DNA of 64,000 nt, from the NCBI GenBank assembly GCA_002404755.1, contig DHKI01000037.1:5998-69997 (forward strand), written 5' to 3'. The stretch comes from Clostridiales bacterium UBA4698 (GTDB taxonomy: Bacteria; Bacillota; Clostridia; TANB77; UBA1234). Of the stretch, positions 26,118 to 35,214 are shown in pieces; the stretch's first letter is position 1, and each line of letters starts with the position of its first letter. The notes under the pieces are model-generated. The model did not search any database, was not told the DNA's origin, and worked only from the letters and a program-made list of their open reading frames with translations. Both the position numbers and the translations under genes were made by a program.

Positions 26118-26951
26118 TTATTTAGCATTTCTTCTCTTAGTTATAAACTTGCTGCTTGCTTTCTTAGTGTTACGTGTCTTGTATCCAAGAGCTGGTTTGC
26201 CCCAAGGAGTAACAGGTCCTGGTCTACCAACTGGTGACTTACCTTCACCACCACCATGAGGGTGATCATTAGGGTTCATTACAGAACCTCTAACTTCAGG
26301 TCTCTTACCTAGCCATCTGCTCTTACCAGCTTTACCAAGTTTGATATTTTCATGCTCAGTATTACCGATTTGACCGATTGTAGCTATACAATCTACACTT
26401 ACTAATCTCATTTCGCCTGATGGCAATCTAACGTGAGCATATTTACCTTCTTTAGCCATAAGTTGTGCTGCATTACCTGCACTTCTTACCATTTGAGCTC
26501 CTTTACCTGGTTTTAATTCTATGCAATGAATCATTGTACCAACTGGAATACTTGAAATTGGTAAGCTATTACCTGGTTTAATATCAGCATTTTTACCAGC
26601 CATTACTTTGCTTCCAACTGTTAAACCGATTGGAGCAAGTATGTATGCTTTTTCGCCATCTTCATATTGTAATAATGCGATGTTAGCTGTTCTGTTTGGA
26701 TCATATTCTATTGAAACAACAGTAGCTGGAACATCTACTTTTCTTCTCTTAAAATCTATAATTCTATATTTTCTTCTTGAACCGCCACCTTGATGTCTAA
26801 CAGTGATTCTACCATAAGAATTTCTACCAGCATTTTTCTTTAAGCTTGTTGTTAAAGATTTCTCTGGCTTTGTTTTTGTGATTTCTTCAAATGTAGAAAC
26901 TGTCATACCTCTTCTAGATGGAGTTGTTGGTCTAAATTGTTTAATACCCAT
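26118..26951 (-). CDS. rplB: 50S ribosomal protein L2
   Basis: A 277-residue protein needed for peptidyl transfer. Seen: GIKQFRPTTPSRRGMTVS, RNSYGRITVRHQGGGSRRKY, and the catalytic-loop region VMNPNDHPHGGGEGKSPVGR with the essential histidine. The rplW-rplB gap (123 bases) is among the longest in the S10 segment. Confidence 0.98.
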   Translation of the reverse strand: MGIKQFRPTTPSRRGMTVSTFEEITKTKPEKSLTTSLKKNAGRNSYGRITVRHQGGGSRRKYRIIDFKRRKVDVPATVVSIEYDPNRTANIALLQYEDGEKAYILAPIGLTVGSKVMAGKNADIKPGNSLPISSIPVGTMIHCIELKPGKGAQMVRSAGNAAQLMAKEGKYAHVRLPSGEMRLVSVDCIATIGQIGNTEHENIKLGKAGKSRWLGKRPEVRGSVMNPNDHPHGGGEGKSPVGRPGPVTPWGKPALGYKTRNTKKASSKFITKRRNAK

Positions 26952-27074
26952 TTTTTCTCTCCCTTTCTAACGTTTAGAAATTTACAATTTCTTTTTTGTT
27001 TGCTAATTTTGCAGGCTAAAGTCTATTGGGTTATAAACTCCATGTCTTTAACTATTAGCAAATCTATATTTTAA

Positions 27075-27419
27075 CTAAGCTCCAAAAGCTTCGATAGATG
27101 TTTTATATTTTTTATCTATCTTCTTAACTTTTCCGCCTTTTTCTAAGTAAGTCATTTCTTTAGCATCTTTTGCTATTGTAACAATTGCTTTCTTCCAATC
27201 AGATGTTCTTCCTTGGTTAGCACCTTGTCTCTTTGGCTTACCTTTAACGTTTATTGTTTTAACGTCAAGTACTTTTACTTCGAATAATTTTTCAACGGCA
27301 TTTCTAATATCTATTTTAGTTGCCTTTTTATTAACTTCAAATGTGTACTTTCCTTCATTCATAGCAAAACTGCTTTTCTCTGTAATTATTGGTCTAATGA
27401 TTATATCTTCTGCTACCAT
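27075..27419 (-). CDS. rplW: 50S ribosomal protein L23
   Basis: A 114-residue exit-tunnel protein that docks trigger factor and SRP. Seen: DIIIRPIITEKSSFAMNEGK and NVKGKPKRQGANQGRTSDWK. Its ATG overlaps the rplD stop, TAATG style. Confidence 0.97.
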   Translation of the reverse strand: MVAEDIIIRPIITEKSSFAMNEGKYTFEVNKKATKIDIRNAVEKLFEVKVLDVKTINVKGKPKRQGANQGRTSDWKKAIVTIAKDAKEMTYLEKGGKVKKIDKKYKTSIEAFGA

Positions 27420-28039
27420 TATGCGTACACCTCCTCTATTTTGGCTACTGCATCTTTAGTAACAACAAACATATCATACTTTAAGATATCATATGTATTG
27501 ATTGTGCTTACTAAAGCTGTTTTAATATCAGGAATGTTTCTAGCTGAAGCTTGTACATTTAAGTTTTTATCAGCTAAAACAACTAATGCTTTGTTTACAT
27601 TCAAATTCTCTAATACTTTTGCCATATTCTTTGTTTTAATTTCATCAAAATCTAAGCTATCTAATACAACAAGTTTGTTTTCTTGAACTTTTGTTGTTAA
27701 AGCAGATTTTAATGCAAGTCTTCTAACTTTTTTATTTAAAGTATATCTGTATGATCTTGGTTTTGGTCCAAGTGCGATACCACCTTTAATCCATTGTGGA
27801 GCTCTGATACTACCTTGTCTAGCTCTACCTGTACCTTTTTGTTTCCAAGGTTTCTTTCCACCACCAGTTACTTCTGTACGTGTTTTTGTAGATTGTGTAC
27901 CTTGTCTTTGATTAGCTAAATAATTAAGAACTACTTCATGCATAACATCTTCATTAACTTCTACTGCGAAAATGCTGTCTGCAAGCTCTATATCGCCAAC
28001 CTTTTTGCCTTCTTTATTTAATAAATCAACCTTTGGCAT
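27419..28039 (-). CDS. rplD: 50S ribosomal protein L4
   Basis: A 206-residue protein that lines the tunnel; in several bacteria it also represses its own operon by binding the S10 leader. Seen: QRQGTQSTKTRTEVTGGGKK, GTGRARQGSIRAPQW and GPKPRSYRYTLNKKVRRLAL. It is the candidate ligand of the structured leader at 29135-29342. Confidence 0.97.
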   Translation of the reverse strand: MPKVDLLNKEGKKVGDIELADSIFAVEVNEDVMHEVVLNYLANQRQGTQSTKTRTEVTGGGKKPWKQKGTGRARQGSIRAPQWIKGGIALGPKPRSYRYTLNKKVRRLALKSALTTKVQENKLVVLDSLDFDEIKTKNMAKVLENLNVNKALVVLADKNLNVQASARNIPDIKTALVSTINTYDILKYDMFVVTKDAVAKIEEVYA

Positions 28040-28058
28040 TTATATTTCCTCCTTCCTC

Positions 28059-28709
28059 TTATTTAGCACTCTTAGAAACTGCTGTTCTAGCTGTTTCTTT
28101 AATTCTTACTAATGAATTTTTATATCCTGGAATTGAACCTTTAATTAAGATAACGTTCTTATCCATATCAACTCTAACAATTTGTAAGTTTTGTACTGTT
28201 ACAGTATCTTTTCCTGTATGTCCTGGTAACTTCTTACCTGGGAATACTCTACCTGGTGAAGATGTAGGTCCCATAGAACCTGGTCTTCTGTGATACATAG
28301 AGCCATGTCCTTTTGGTCCAATGTGTTGTCCATGTCTCTTAATAACACCTTGGAATCCTTTTCCTTTAGAAACACCTTGAACATCAACTAATTCTCCAGC
28401 TTCGAAGATATCAGCTTTAAGTTCATCTCCAACATTATAAGATTCGATATCATCTAATCTTAATTCTTTTACATATTTCTTATATGCAAGTTTAACTTTA
28501 TCAAATTGACCTTTTTCAGGTTTGTTCATTTGTTTTTCTTTAACTTCTCCAGTTGCAAGAACTATCGCGTTGTAACCATCTGTTTCAATAGTTTTCTTTC
28601 TTAAAACTAAGCTTGGTTCAACTTCTACAACTGTTACTGGAATAACTAATCCGTCGTTATCGAATATTTGAGTCATTCCCAATTTTTTTCCGTAAATACC
28701 TTTTTTCAT
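28059..28709 (-). CDS. rplC: 50S ribosomal protein L3
   Basis: A 216-residue protein reaching the peptidyl transferase centre. Seen: GIYGKKLGMTQIFDNDGLVI, KGKGFQGVIKRHGQH and PGSMGPTSSPGRVFPGKKLP. The order rpsJ-rplC-rplD is standard. Confidence 0.98.
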   Translation of the reverse strand: MKKGIYGKKLGMTQIFDNDGLVIPVTVVEVEPSLVLRKKTIETDGYNAIVLATGEVKEKQMNKPEKGQFDKVKLAYKKYVKELRLDDIESYNVGDELKADIFEAGELVDVQGVSKGKGFQGVIKRHGQHIGPKGHGSMYHRRPGSMGPTSSPGRVFPGKKLPGHTGKDTVTVQNLQIVRVDMDKNVILIKGSIPGYKNSLVRIKETARTAVSKSAK

Positions 28710-28792
28710 TGTTAATTAACCTCCTTGGCTATTGGTTCACACTTTTTTGGTGAACATGACCTTTGTTTTCGAACTTACTATATAATAGATAA

Positions 28793-29134
28793 TTATTTAT
28801 CTATTTTCATTTCAACTTCTACACCAGCTGGTAACTCGATTTTCATAAGAGCTTCAGTTGTTTTTGAAGTTGGGTAAAGAATATCGATAACTCTCTTGTG
28901 TGTTCTCATTTCGAATTGTTCTCTTGAATCTTTGTATTTGTGAGGTGATCTCAAGATTGTTACAACTTCTTTCTTTGTAGGTAGTGGAATTGGACCAGAT
29001 ACGCTAGCGCCTGTTCTCTTAGCCGTTTCTACTATTTTTTCAGCAGACTGATCTAAAATCGCATGATCGAAAGCTTTAAGTCTAATTCTAATTTTTTCCT
29101 TTCCTACTTCTGCTACTTTGTTTGCTTTTGGCAT
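28793..29134 (-). CDS. rpsJ: 30S ribosomal protein S10
   Basis: A 113-residue head protein that also partners NusB in antitermination. Seen: EKIRIRLKAFDHAILDQSAE, GPIPLPTKKEVVTILRSPH and REQFEMRTHKRVIDI. It is the first gene of the operon. A N-terminal extension of about ten residues (MPKANKVAEVGK) precedes the usual start of the fold; the ATG has AAGGAGGGAAAAACG. Confidence 0.97.
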   Translation of the reverse strand: MPKANKVAEVGKEKIRIRLKAFDHAILDQSAEKIVETAKRTGASVSGPIPLPTKKEVVTILRSPHKYKDSREQFEMRTHKRVIDILYPTSKTTEALMKIELPAGVEVEMKIDK

Positions 29135-29342
29135 CGTTTTTCCCTCCTTAAAAATTTGCGTGCCAGCAAAGCTTCAACGCACCCGGGTGTTTCAAAAACT
29201 CCCATTATTAAACCCAAGGCAGAAAATCCTTGGGAAAAGTGCTTTCTAACCCTTGCCGCCCGATTTTAAACCGGACATACTCCGTGAAAGTTCCCTGCCA
29301 ACTAAGGGCAGCCACATTTCACATCAACGCATTATCACAGCA
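29135..29342 (-). ncRNA. structured 5' leader of the S10 operon
   Basis: About 200 transcribed bases between the promoter and rpsJ. The GC content is clearly higher than in other gaps. A perfect hairpin CCCAAGG-ATTTTCTG-CCTTGGG lies at 29213-29234, and further helices (around GCGTTGA... and TGGCACGC near 29156-29185, ACACCCGGGTG at 29180-29192) surround it. Ribosomal operons are often autoregulated by a leader bound by L4; this may be such an element. I cannot match it to a named family by eye. Confidence 0.6.
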
Positions 29343-29348
29343 AGTATT

Positions 29349-29377
29349 ATTATAAAGCCTACTAGAGGAAAAAGCAA
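29349..29377 (-). promoter_or_regulatory. promoter of the S10-spc-alpha operon
   Basis: On the minus strand TTGCTT (29372-29377), 17-base spacer, TATAAT (29349-29354). The remaining gap, 29378-29459, is AT-rich and holds no gene. Confidence 0.8.
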
Positions 29378-29459
29378 GCTTTTTTTGAAAATTTTTCTTG
29401 TTTTATGTAAATTTGTTTTTGCTAATTTTTGTAATTATAAATCAAGTTAATTTTCACCG

Positions 29460-30068
29460 TTATTTTGTCAAATCCTCCACATTAAACAAATTATATCCCT
29501 CATAGTTATAACTTGTATCTATGCCTTTCATGTAGACTTCTCTGTCATTTATTTTGTCTGTTAGTGCATTTTTTAATAAATATTTAATTTCTAGATTTTT
29601 TATTGGACTTCTCTCCATCGCCAATAAGTAATCTTCTTTGTTTATTTTGCTCCAATCAACCACCATTTTTAATTCTTTTTTTAGTATCATATCTAGCCAT
29701 ATTCTAGTGCTTCTTCCATTTCCCTCTATAAATGGATGAGCAACATTCATCTCTATATACTTTTCTACAATTTCATCAAAATTGCTTTGAGGCATTTGGT
29801 CAATTTTGTTTAAAGCTTCTTCTAAATACATTGCAGATGCAAATCTAAAATTGTTTTTTGATATATTTTCTTTTCTCATTTTACCAGCAAATTCATATAT
29901 GTCTTCAAACAAGTATTTATGTATTTCTGCTAAACCTTTATATGTACCCGCTTCTATTTTGTCTAATATTTTATTTTCGAACAATTCGATTGCCTTTATT
30001 TTTGTTATTCTTTCTTCTTCTTTTGCTAGTTCTATCGAATTTGTTATACCTAATTTATTTTCTAACAT
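29460..30068 (-). CDS. Fic-domain protein AMPylase
   Basis: A 202-residue cytoplasmic Fic protein. The full active-site motif HPFIEGNGRSTR is at about residues 112-123, so transfer of AMP from ATP to a protein hydroxyl is likely. IYEFAGKMRKENISK before it is the usual flap region. No adjacent antitoxin gene is seen, and I cannot place the inhibitory helix with certainty. It could be a cell-regulating AMPylase or a toxin. The site before the ATG at 30068 is weak (AAAAGAAT). Confidence 0.85.
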   Translation of the reverse strand: MLENKLGITNSIELAKEEERITKIKAIELFENKILDKIEAGTYKGLAEIHKYLFEDIYEFAGKMRKENISKNNFRFASAMYLEEALNKIDQMPQSNFDEIVEKYIEMNVAHPFIEGNGRSTRIWLDMILKKELKMVVDWSKINKEDYLLAMERSPIKNLEIKYLLKNALTDKINDREVYMKGIDTSYNYEGYNLFNVEDLTK

Positions 30069-30155
30069 TATTCTTTTATATGATTTTTAGTATCATATTC
30101 TCCTTTCCATTTTCTTTTAGAATACCAAAATTTTTAGCAATTTGCAATTTTGGTT

Positions 30156-31109
30156 TTAAAGTTCTTCTCCTGCGCCTATTTTTCTGGCCTTTTTATATTT
30201 TTCGCCATCTTTTTTAGTTATTTTCTCTTCTTTTATGCCATTTGGTGTACATATTTTTAATTCAACATAACCTTTTGATATTTTTGGATGCCTTAGCACT
30301 CTGTTTTGCGTACCAGATATCTCTTCTTTACTTGCTAATAGATAGATATATTTTTCGTCTTCGAATGGTGATTCTGCATCTTTTAATGTTTTATGTATTT
30401 TTGTTCTTTCTATTCTACATATGAAATGGCACCAATCATCTTCTGAAATCTCGCACTCCATACCTTGAGGGCAAGGTGCAATTATTGTTGCTCCTTGATT
30501 TATTAAAGCTTTTTTGTATCTCATTATGCTTTTATAATTTTCTGGCGTGCCTGGTTCTATTATAAATAGAAATTTATTTGTTGATTGCCATAGCTTTTTT
30601 AGTATGATTTCTTTTTGTTCTTCTTTTATTTCATTTAACATATATGATGATACAACAAAATCTGCTTTTTCTACAAGTTCACCTGCTGCTATATCTTTTA
30701 AAATCCATTTGGCTTTTTCTAAGTTTGTATTTTGCATAAGTTTTTTTCCAAACTTGAGCATGTTTTCTTCTCGCTCTACACAGGTGATTTCCTTAAAATC
30801 AAACATTTCATTAACTGCCCATGTTGCTGCTCCTGTACCAGCTCCGACATCTAAAAGTGATTTTATTTCTATGTCTTTTATATATTTGTACGAATTTTCT
30901 ATTGCAGAATATACAGCTGTATATGTTGCGGGCATTCTTGCATTAGCATACGAAACAACATCTATTTCACTTGATAATAGTGTGCTTCCTGTTCTTTGTT
31001 GATTCATATATCTTTCACTAATATTCGAATATGCATTTTTTAATTCTGTTTGTTTATATTTATTTGATATTTTTTCTAAGTTAGTTTTTAATTCTTCTGG
31101 CAATTTCAT
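30156..31109 (-). CDS. Rsm22-like ribosomal small-subunit methyltransferase
   Basis: A 317-residue SAM-dependent methyltransferase. Motif I is LLDVGAGTGAATWAV near residue 90, followed by the acidic CVEREENMLKFGK. The later cysteines in APCPQGMECEISEDDWCHFICR match the Rsm22 family, related to mitochondrial ribosome assembly factors and often with a metal centre. N-terminal NQQRTGSTLLSSEIDVVSY is typical too. The target in bacteria is not known. RBS GGGAGAG precedes the ATG. It is followed by fic on the same strand. Confidence 0.8.
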   Translation of the reverse strand: MKLPEELKTNLEKISNKYKQTELKNAYSNISERYMNQQRTGSTLLSSEIDVVSYANARMPATYTAVYSAIENSYKYIKDIEIKSLLDVGAGTGAATWAVNEMFDFKEITCVEREENMLKFGKKLMQNTNLEKAKWILKDIAAGELVEKADFVVSSYMLNEIKEEQKEIILKKLWQSTNKFLFIIEPGTPENYKSIMRYKKALINQGATIIAPCPQGMECEISEDDWCHFICRIERTKIHKTLKDAESPFEDEKYIYLLASKEEISGTQNRVLRHPKISKGYVELKICTPNGIKEEKITKKDGEKYKKARKIGAGEEL

Positions 31110-31180
31110 TTTTCTCTCCCGTTTTAAGTGTGTTTACTAATTATAATATTTTTTCAGCTTTACTTTAATGTAGCACTGTC

Positions 31181-31320
31181 AATAGTTTTTTATAGAGCCA
31201 ACTGCTCTTAAACTATATTTTTATTCAACATATTTATTTTATCTTTTTTTCTAAATTAGTTTACACCACCATGATTTTTTATTGAACATGCTATGCTTAA
31301 ACTACATTTCTGCACTAATA
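31181..31320. repeat. dispersed intergenic repeat, copy 4 (one and a half units)
   Basis: TTTTTTATAGAGC, CTCTTAAACTATATTTTT, CTAAATTAGTTTACACC make one full unit. A second half unit follows (TTTTTTATTGAACATGCT, GCTTAAACTACATTT). The gap lies between alr and the Rsm22-like gene. Confidence 0.5.
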
Positions 31321-31329
31321 TTTATTTTG

Positions 31330-32391
31330 TTACATATATATTCTTGGCACTCTTTTTCCTATGTTGCATATTACTTCGTAACTTATTGTATCTAGATGTT
31401 TTGCAACTTCGTTTACATGCTCTGCATCTCTTAATATTTCTACTGTATCATGTACCTTAACATTATCGTCAATTTTAACAAATAGCATATCCATGCATAT
31501 ATTTCCTATTATTTCACAAGGCTTATTGTTTATATATACATTTCTTCCTTTATTTTTTCTGATTACACCATCTGCATATCCAATCGGCACTACAGCTATT
31601 TTTGTCTTTTCTTTCGCTGTATACGTTGCATTATACCCAAGTGTTTCTCCCTCTTCTAATGTATTTATTTGTATAACTTCACTTTTTAATTTGAATGTTG
31701 ATTTTAATTCTAAATCTTCCTCATCAGTAAAACCATACATTATAATGCCAAGCCTACAACCATTTATATACTCTGGCTTTTTATAGTTTGACATTGCCTC
31801 GCTTGCTGATATATGCTTTATTTTTATTTTTTCACCCTCGATTAAATCTAACATCCTTTTATACTTTTCTAATTGTTTATTATATAATTCTTCATTAGAC
31901 GCCTCGTATATGTGTGAGTATATTCCTTCTATATCTACATGTGCACTTTTTAGTTTGCAATATACTTTTTCTACTTCTTTTTCGCTTTTTATTCCTAATC
32001 TATTCATTCCTGTATTTAGTTTTATATGTACTTTACATTTTTCATTTAATACACTTTCTATTTCTTCTAAATATTCGATACTATTTATTGTTAATGTTAT
32101 TTTGTTTTCAATTGCCTCTTTTATATATTCTTTTGGAATTATTCCTAAACAAAGAATTTGGATATCTGTGTTTTGGTTTCTTATTGCAAGAGCTTCTTCA
32201 AATGTTGCAACTGCCAAATAATTCACGCCTGCTTCTAACATCTTTGGTATTACTCCAATTTCATGTCCATAACAATCTGCTTTAACAACACCAAAATAGT
32301 ACTCATATTCATTATGCTTTTTTATTATCTTTTGGATGTTGTTTTTTATATTATTCAAATAAACTTCCATATATGTATTTCTACTAAGCAT
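31330..32391 (-). CDS. alr: alanine racemase
   Basis: PLP enzyme that makes D-alanine for the cell wall. The PLP lysine is in FGVVKADCYGHE near residue 38. Other conserved points are LNTGMNRLG, GADGV-type VVPIGYADGVIR, and the catalytic tyrosine region LGYNATYTA. The 353 residues are slightly short of the common 370-390 but both the barrel and the C-terminal beta domain (CEIIGNICMDMLFVKID) are present. GGAGGG precedes the ATG. It supplies the substrate used by MurF and perhaps by the Dlt-like operon. Confidence 0.95.
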   Translation of the reverse strand: MLSRNTYMEVYLNNIKNNIQKIIKKHNEYEYYFGVVKADCYGHEIGVIPKMLEAGVNYLAVATFEEALAIRNQNTDIQILCLGIIPKEYIKEAIENKITLTINSIEYLEEIESVLNEKCKVHIKLNTGMNRLGIKSEKEVEKVYCKLKSAHVDIEGIYSHIYEASNEELYNKQLEKYKRMLDLIEGEKIKIKHISASEAMSNYKKPEYINGCRLGIIMYGFTDEEDLELKSTFKLKSEVIQINTLEEGETLGYNATYTAKEKTKIAVVPIGYADGVIRKNKGRNVYINNKPCEIIGNICMDMLFVKIDDNVKVHDTVEILRDAEHVNEVAKHLDTISYEVICNIGKRVPRIYM

Positions 32392-32451
32392 TATGTCCCT
32401 CCAAAACGCATTTGTTTTATATTATACTTTATTATATGATAACGATTTATA

Positions 32452-34599
32452 CTAATTGCAATCTTTCATTGATAACCCAACTTTTTTCTTTTCTAAATCT
32501 ATTTTTATAACTCTTACTTTTACTATATCACCAACTGATACTACATCCATTGGATTTTTTATGTATTTATCGCTCATTTCAGATATATGAACTAGCCCAT
32601 CGTTTTTTACGCCTATATCTACAAATGCTCCAAAATCAATTACATTTCTAACTGTACCTGTTAGTATCATACCTTCTTTTAGGTCTTCTATTTTTAGCAC
32701 ATCACTTCTTAAAACAGGTTTTGGCATTTCATCTCTCGGGTCTCTACCTGGTTTTTGAAGTTCTTTTATTATGTCTTTAATGGTAGGGACACCTATATTT
32801 AATTCTGTTGCTAGCTTTTCTGCATTTACTGTATTCAAGTTTGCTCTAATCTCTGCTGATTTATCTTTTAAATCTTGTACCTTAAATCCGATTTGCTCTA
32901 AAATCTTTTCTGCTGTTTCATAGCTTTCTGGATGCACAGATGTATTATCTAATGGATTTTCTCCATCTGTTATTCTTAAGAAGCCTGCACATTGTGTGTA
33001 TGCTGCTGGTCCTAACTTCGATACTTTTAAAAGTTCTTTTCTGTTTTTTAATTTTCCTTTTTCATCTCTGTATTTAACTATATTATTTGCCACTGTTTTA
33101 CTTATTCCAGAAACATATTTTAAAAGTGATGGTGTTGCTGTGTTTAAATCTACTCCAACACTGTTTACTGCATCTTCTACAACTCCTGTTAAGCTCTCAT
33201 CCAATTTATTTTGATTTACATCGTGTTGATATTGACCAACGCCAATGCTCTTAGGATCTATCTTTACAAGTTCTGCAAGTGGATCTTGTAATCTTCTTGC
33301 AATCGAAATCGCTCCTCTAAGTGATACATTTATATCTGGATATTCTTCTGTTGCAAGCTTTGAAGCAGAATATACAGAAGCTCCAGCTTCACTAACTATT
33401 GCATAATGAATATCATGTTTTACATCTTTTATCATATTTGCTACAAACATTTCTGATTCTCTTGAAGCTGTTCCGTTTCCAATTGCTATCATGTTTATAT
33501 TGTATTTATTTATTAGTTCTAATAATTTCTTTTTGGCACCATCCACATCATTTTGTGGTTCTGTTGGATATACTGTGGTTGTGTCTAAAAGTTTTCCTGT
33601 GTCATCTATTACTGCGATTTTGCAACCTGTTCTATATGCAGGGTCAAATCCCATTACTGTCAAGTTTTTAAGTGGTGCTTGTAAAAGAAGTTTTTTAGCA
33701 TTTTGTCCGAATACTTTTATTGCTTTTTCTTCTGCAACATCTGAAAGTTCATTTCTTACTTCATTTTCAACTGATGGTTTTATAAGTCTTTTATATGAAT
33801 CTGCTATAACAAGCTCCATTGCATCTTTAAAGCTACCATCTTTTATTAAAATTCTTTTTTCTAGATATTCAATTATTTTATCATCTGTTCCATCAATTTT
33901 TACTTTTAAAAATTCTTCTTTTTCGCCTCTGTTTATTGCCAAAATTCTATGGCTAGGAATTCTTTTGACAGCTTCTTCATAATCGTAATACATCTCGTAA
34001 ACACTTTTTTCATCCTTCGCTGCTTTTGTCACTATAATTCCATCTCTATATATGATTTTTCTTATATCTTTTCTATATTCCGCAACATCTGATATCATCT
34101 CTGAGACAATATCCATAGCACCGGCTATTGCATCTTCTGCAGTCTCAACACCTTTTTCGGCATTTATAAAATCATTTGCTATTTCTTTCAAATCCTTCTT
34201 TTCTTTTTGTTCAAACAATACAGTAGCAAGTGGTTCTAACCCTTTTTCCTTTGCGATAGTTGCTCTTGTTCTCTTTTTTTGTTTATATGGTCTATATAAA
34301 TCTTCTACTTCTGTCATTGTAACGGCGGTTTCGATTTTGTTTTTTAGTTCATCATCTAACTTTCCTTGTTCGTCAATAAGTCTTATAACTTCTTCTTTTC
34401 TTTTTTCAAGGTTTCTCAAATATGTAAGTTTATCAAATAATTCACGAAGCTGCACATCAGAAAGCTCTCCTGTTTGCTCTTTTCTATATCTAGCTATGAA
34501 TGGAATTGTGTTTCCTTCATCTATTAACTTAACAGCGTTTTCAACTTGAAAAGGCTTTAAATTCAATTCCTCTGCAATTTTTGTTTCTATTAAATTCAT
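32452..34599 (-). CDS. tex: Tex-family RNA-binding transcription accessory protein
   Basis: A 715-residue protein of the Tex/Spt6 family. The N-terminal helical domain (IPFIARYRKEQTGELSDVQL), YqgF-like nuclease fold (GFDPAYRTGCKIAVID), helix-hairpin-helix pair (GVDLNTATPSLLKYVSGI) and a C-terminal S1 domain (LTGTVRNVIDFGAFVDIGV, DGLVHISEM) are all in order. Its cellular role is broadly in RNA metabolism. RBS GAGAGGAG precedes the ATG. Nothing is missing. Confidence 0.95.
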   Translation of the reverse strand: MNLIETKIAEELNLKPFQVENAVKLIDEGNTIPFIARYRKEQTGELSDVQLRELFDKLTYLRNLEKRKEEVIRLIDEQGKLDDELKNKIETAVTMTEVEDLYRPYKQKKRTRATIAKEKGLEPLATVLFEQKEKKDLKEIANDFINAEKGVETAEDAIAGAMDIVSEMISDVAEYRKDIRKIIYRDGIIVTKAAKDEKSVYEMYYDYEEAVKRIPSHRILAINRGEKEEFLKVKIDGTDDKIIEYLEKRILIKDGSFKDAMELVIADSYKRLIKPSVENEVRNELSDVAEEKAIKVFGQNAKKLLLQAPLKNLTVMGFDPAYRTGCKIAVIDDTGKLLDTTTVYPTEPQNDVDGAKKKLLELINKYNINMIAIGNGTASRESEMFVANMIKDVKHDIHYAIVSEAGASVYSASKLATEEYPDINVSLRGAISIARRLQDPLAELVKIDPKSIGVGQYQHDVNQNKLDESLTGVVEDAVNSVGVDLNTATPSLLKYVSGISKTVANNIVKYRDEKGKLKNRKELLKVSKLGPAAYTQCAGFLRITDGENPLDNTSVHPESYETAEKILEQIGFKVQDLKDKSAEIRANLNTVNAEKLATELNIGVPTIKDIIKELQKPGRDPRDEMPKPVLRSDVLKIEDLKEGMILTGTVRNVIDFGAFVDIGVKNDGLVHISEMSDKYIKNPMDVVSVGDIVKVRVIKIDLEKKKVGLSMKDCN

Positions 34600-34662
34600 T
34601 ATATAACTCCTCTCTGGCTCATGACTTTAATATCTAATCAGTCATTCACATATAAAATGATA

Positions 34663-35063
34663 TCATTTTACTTTCTTAAAAGCAAGGTTGAACAATTTTT
34701 GAAAATATTTATTCAATATACAATATATATAAATAATCGCATATACACAAATCATTTTCAAAGCAAAACGCTCACTTATCTTATAAATTCCAAATTGATT
34801 TAATAAATCAGTAGTAACAAATATCAACATAACATGATATAGATAAATATCATACGATGCATTATTCAACAATTTCACCTTTTCTGCCATATTTGTTTTT
34901 TGTGACATTTGCAAAAATACAACATACCAGAAGAATATAGCAATTGCCAAGAATCTCTTCTAAGTGTCGAAATCGGCTCTGACGCGATATGCATAAAAAC
35001 AACTAAAATACAAAAAATACGTTCATCAAATTTAATTCTTCTTTTATTTTTTTCATTATTCAT
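34663..35063 (-). pseudogene. decayed acyltransferase-3 family membrane protein
   Basis: Two pieces of an OafA/WecH-like acyltransferase of the kind that normally has about 330 residues and ten helices. The first piece (from 35063) gives FDERIFCILVVFMHIASEPI, the usual first helix with its histidine. The second, in another frame, gives AIAIFFWYVVFLQM and NNASYDIYLYHVMLIFVTTD from the last helices. The middle is deleted and the join is out of frame. No CGG lies at the break, so this is ordinary decay and not an example of the frameshift seen elsewhere. Confidence 0.75.
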
Positions 35064-35181
35064 ACTCCTTTTACACACCTATCACTTTTAATTTTGACAT
35101 TTTATATAGCTTTTATTTCCATATGTTTTTATATTATTATAATTGAAAACAATTATATATCTCAAGTTTTTATTTAATTTT

Positions 35182-35214
35182 AAAGGTCTGAAGGATAAAA
35201 ATCCTTCAGACCTT
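35182..35214 (-). terminator. strong hairpin after the 35214-35558 gene
   Basis: Perfect arms AAAGGTCTGAAGGAT and its complement with a short loop, starting at the stop codon. No long T run follows, so efficiency as an intrinsic terminator is uncertain. Confidence 0.55.

Noticed and set aside
34663..35063. Another CGG frameshift gene (acyltransferase)
   Set aside because: The two frames are joined without any CGG and the middle of the protein is missing, so this is a plain pseudogene.
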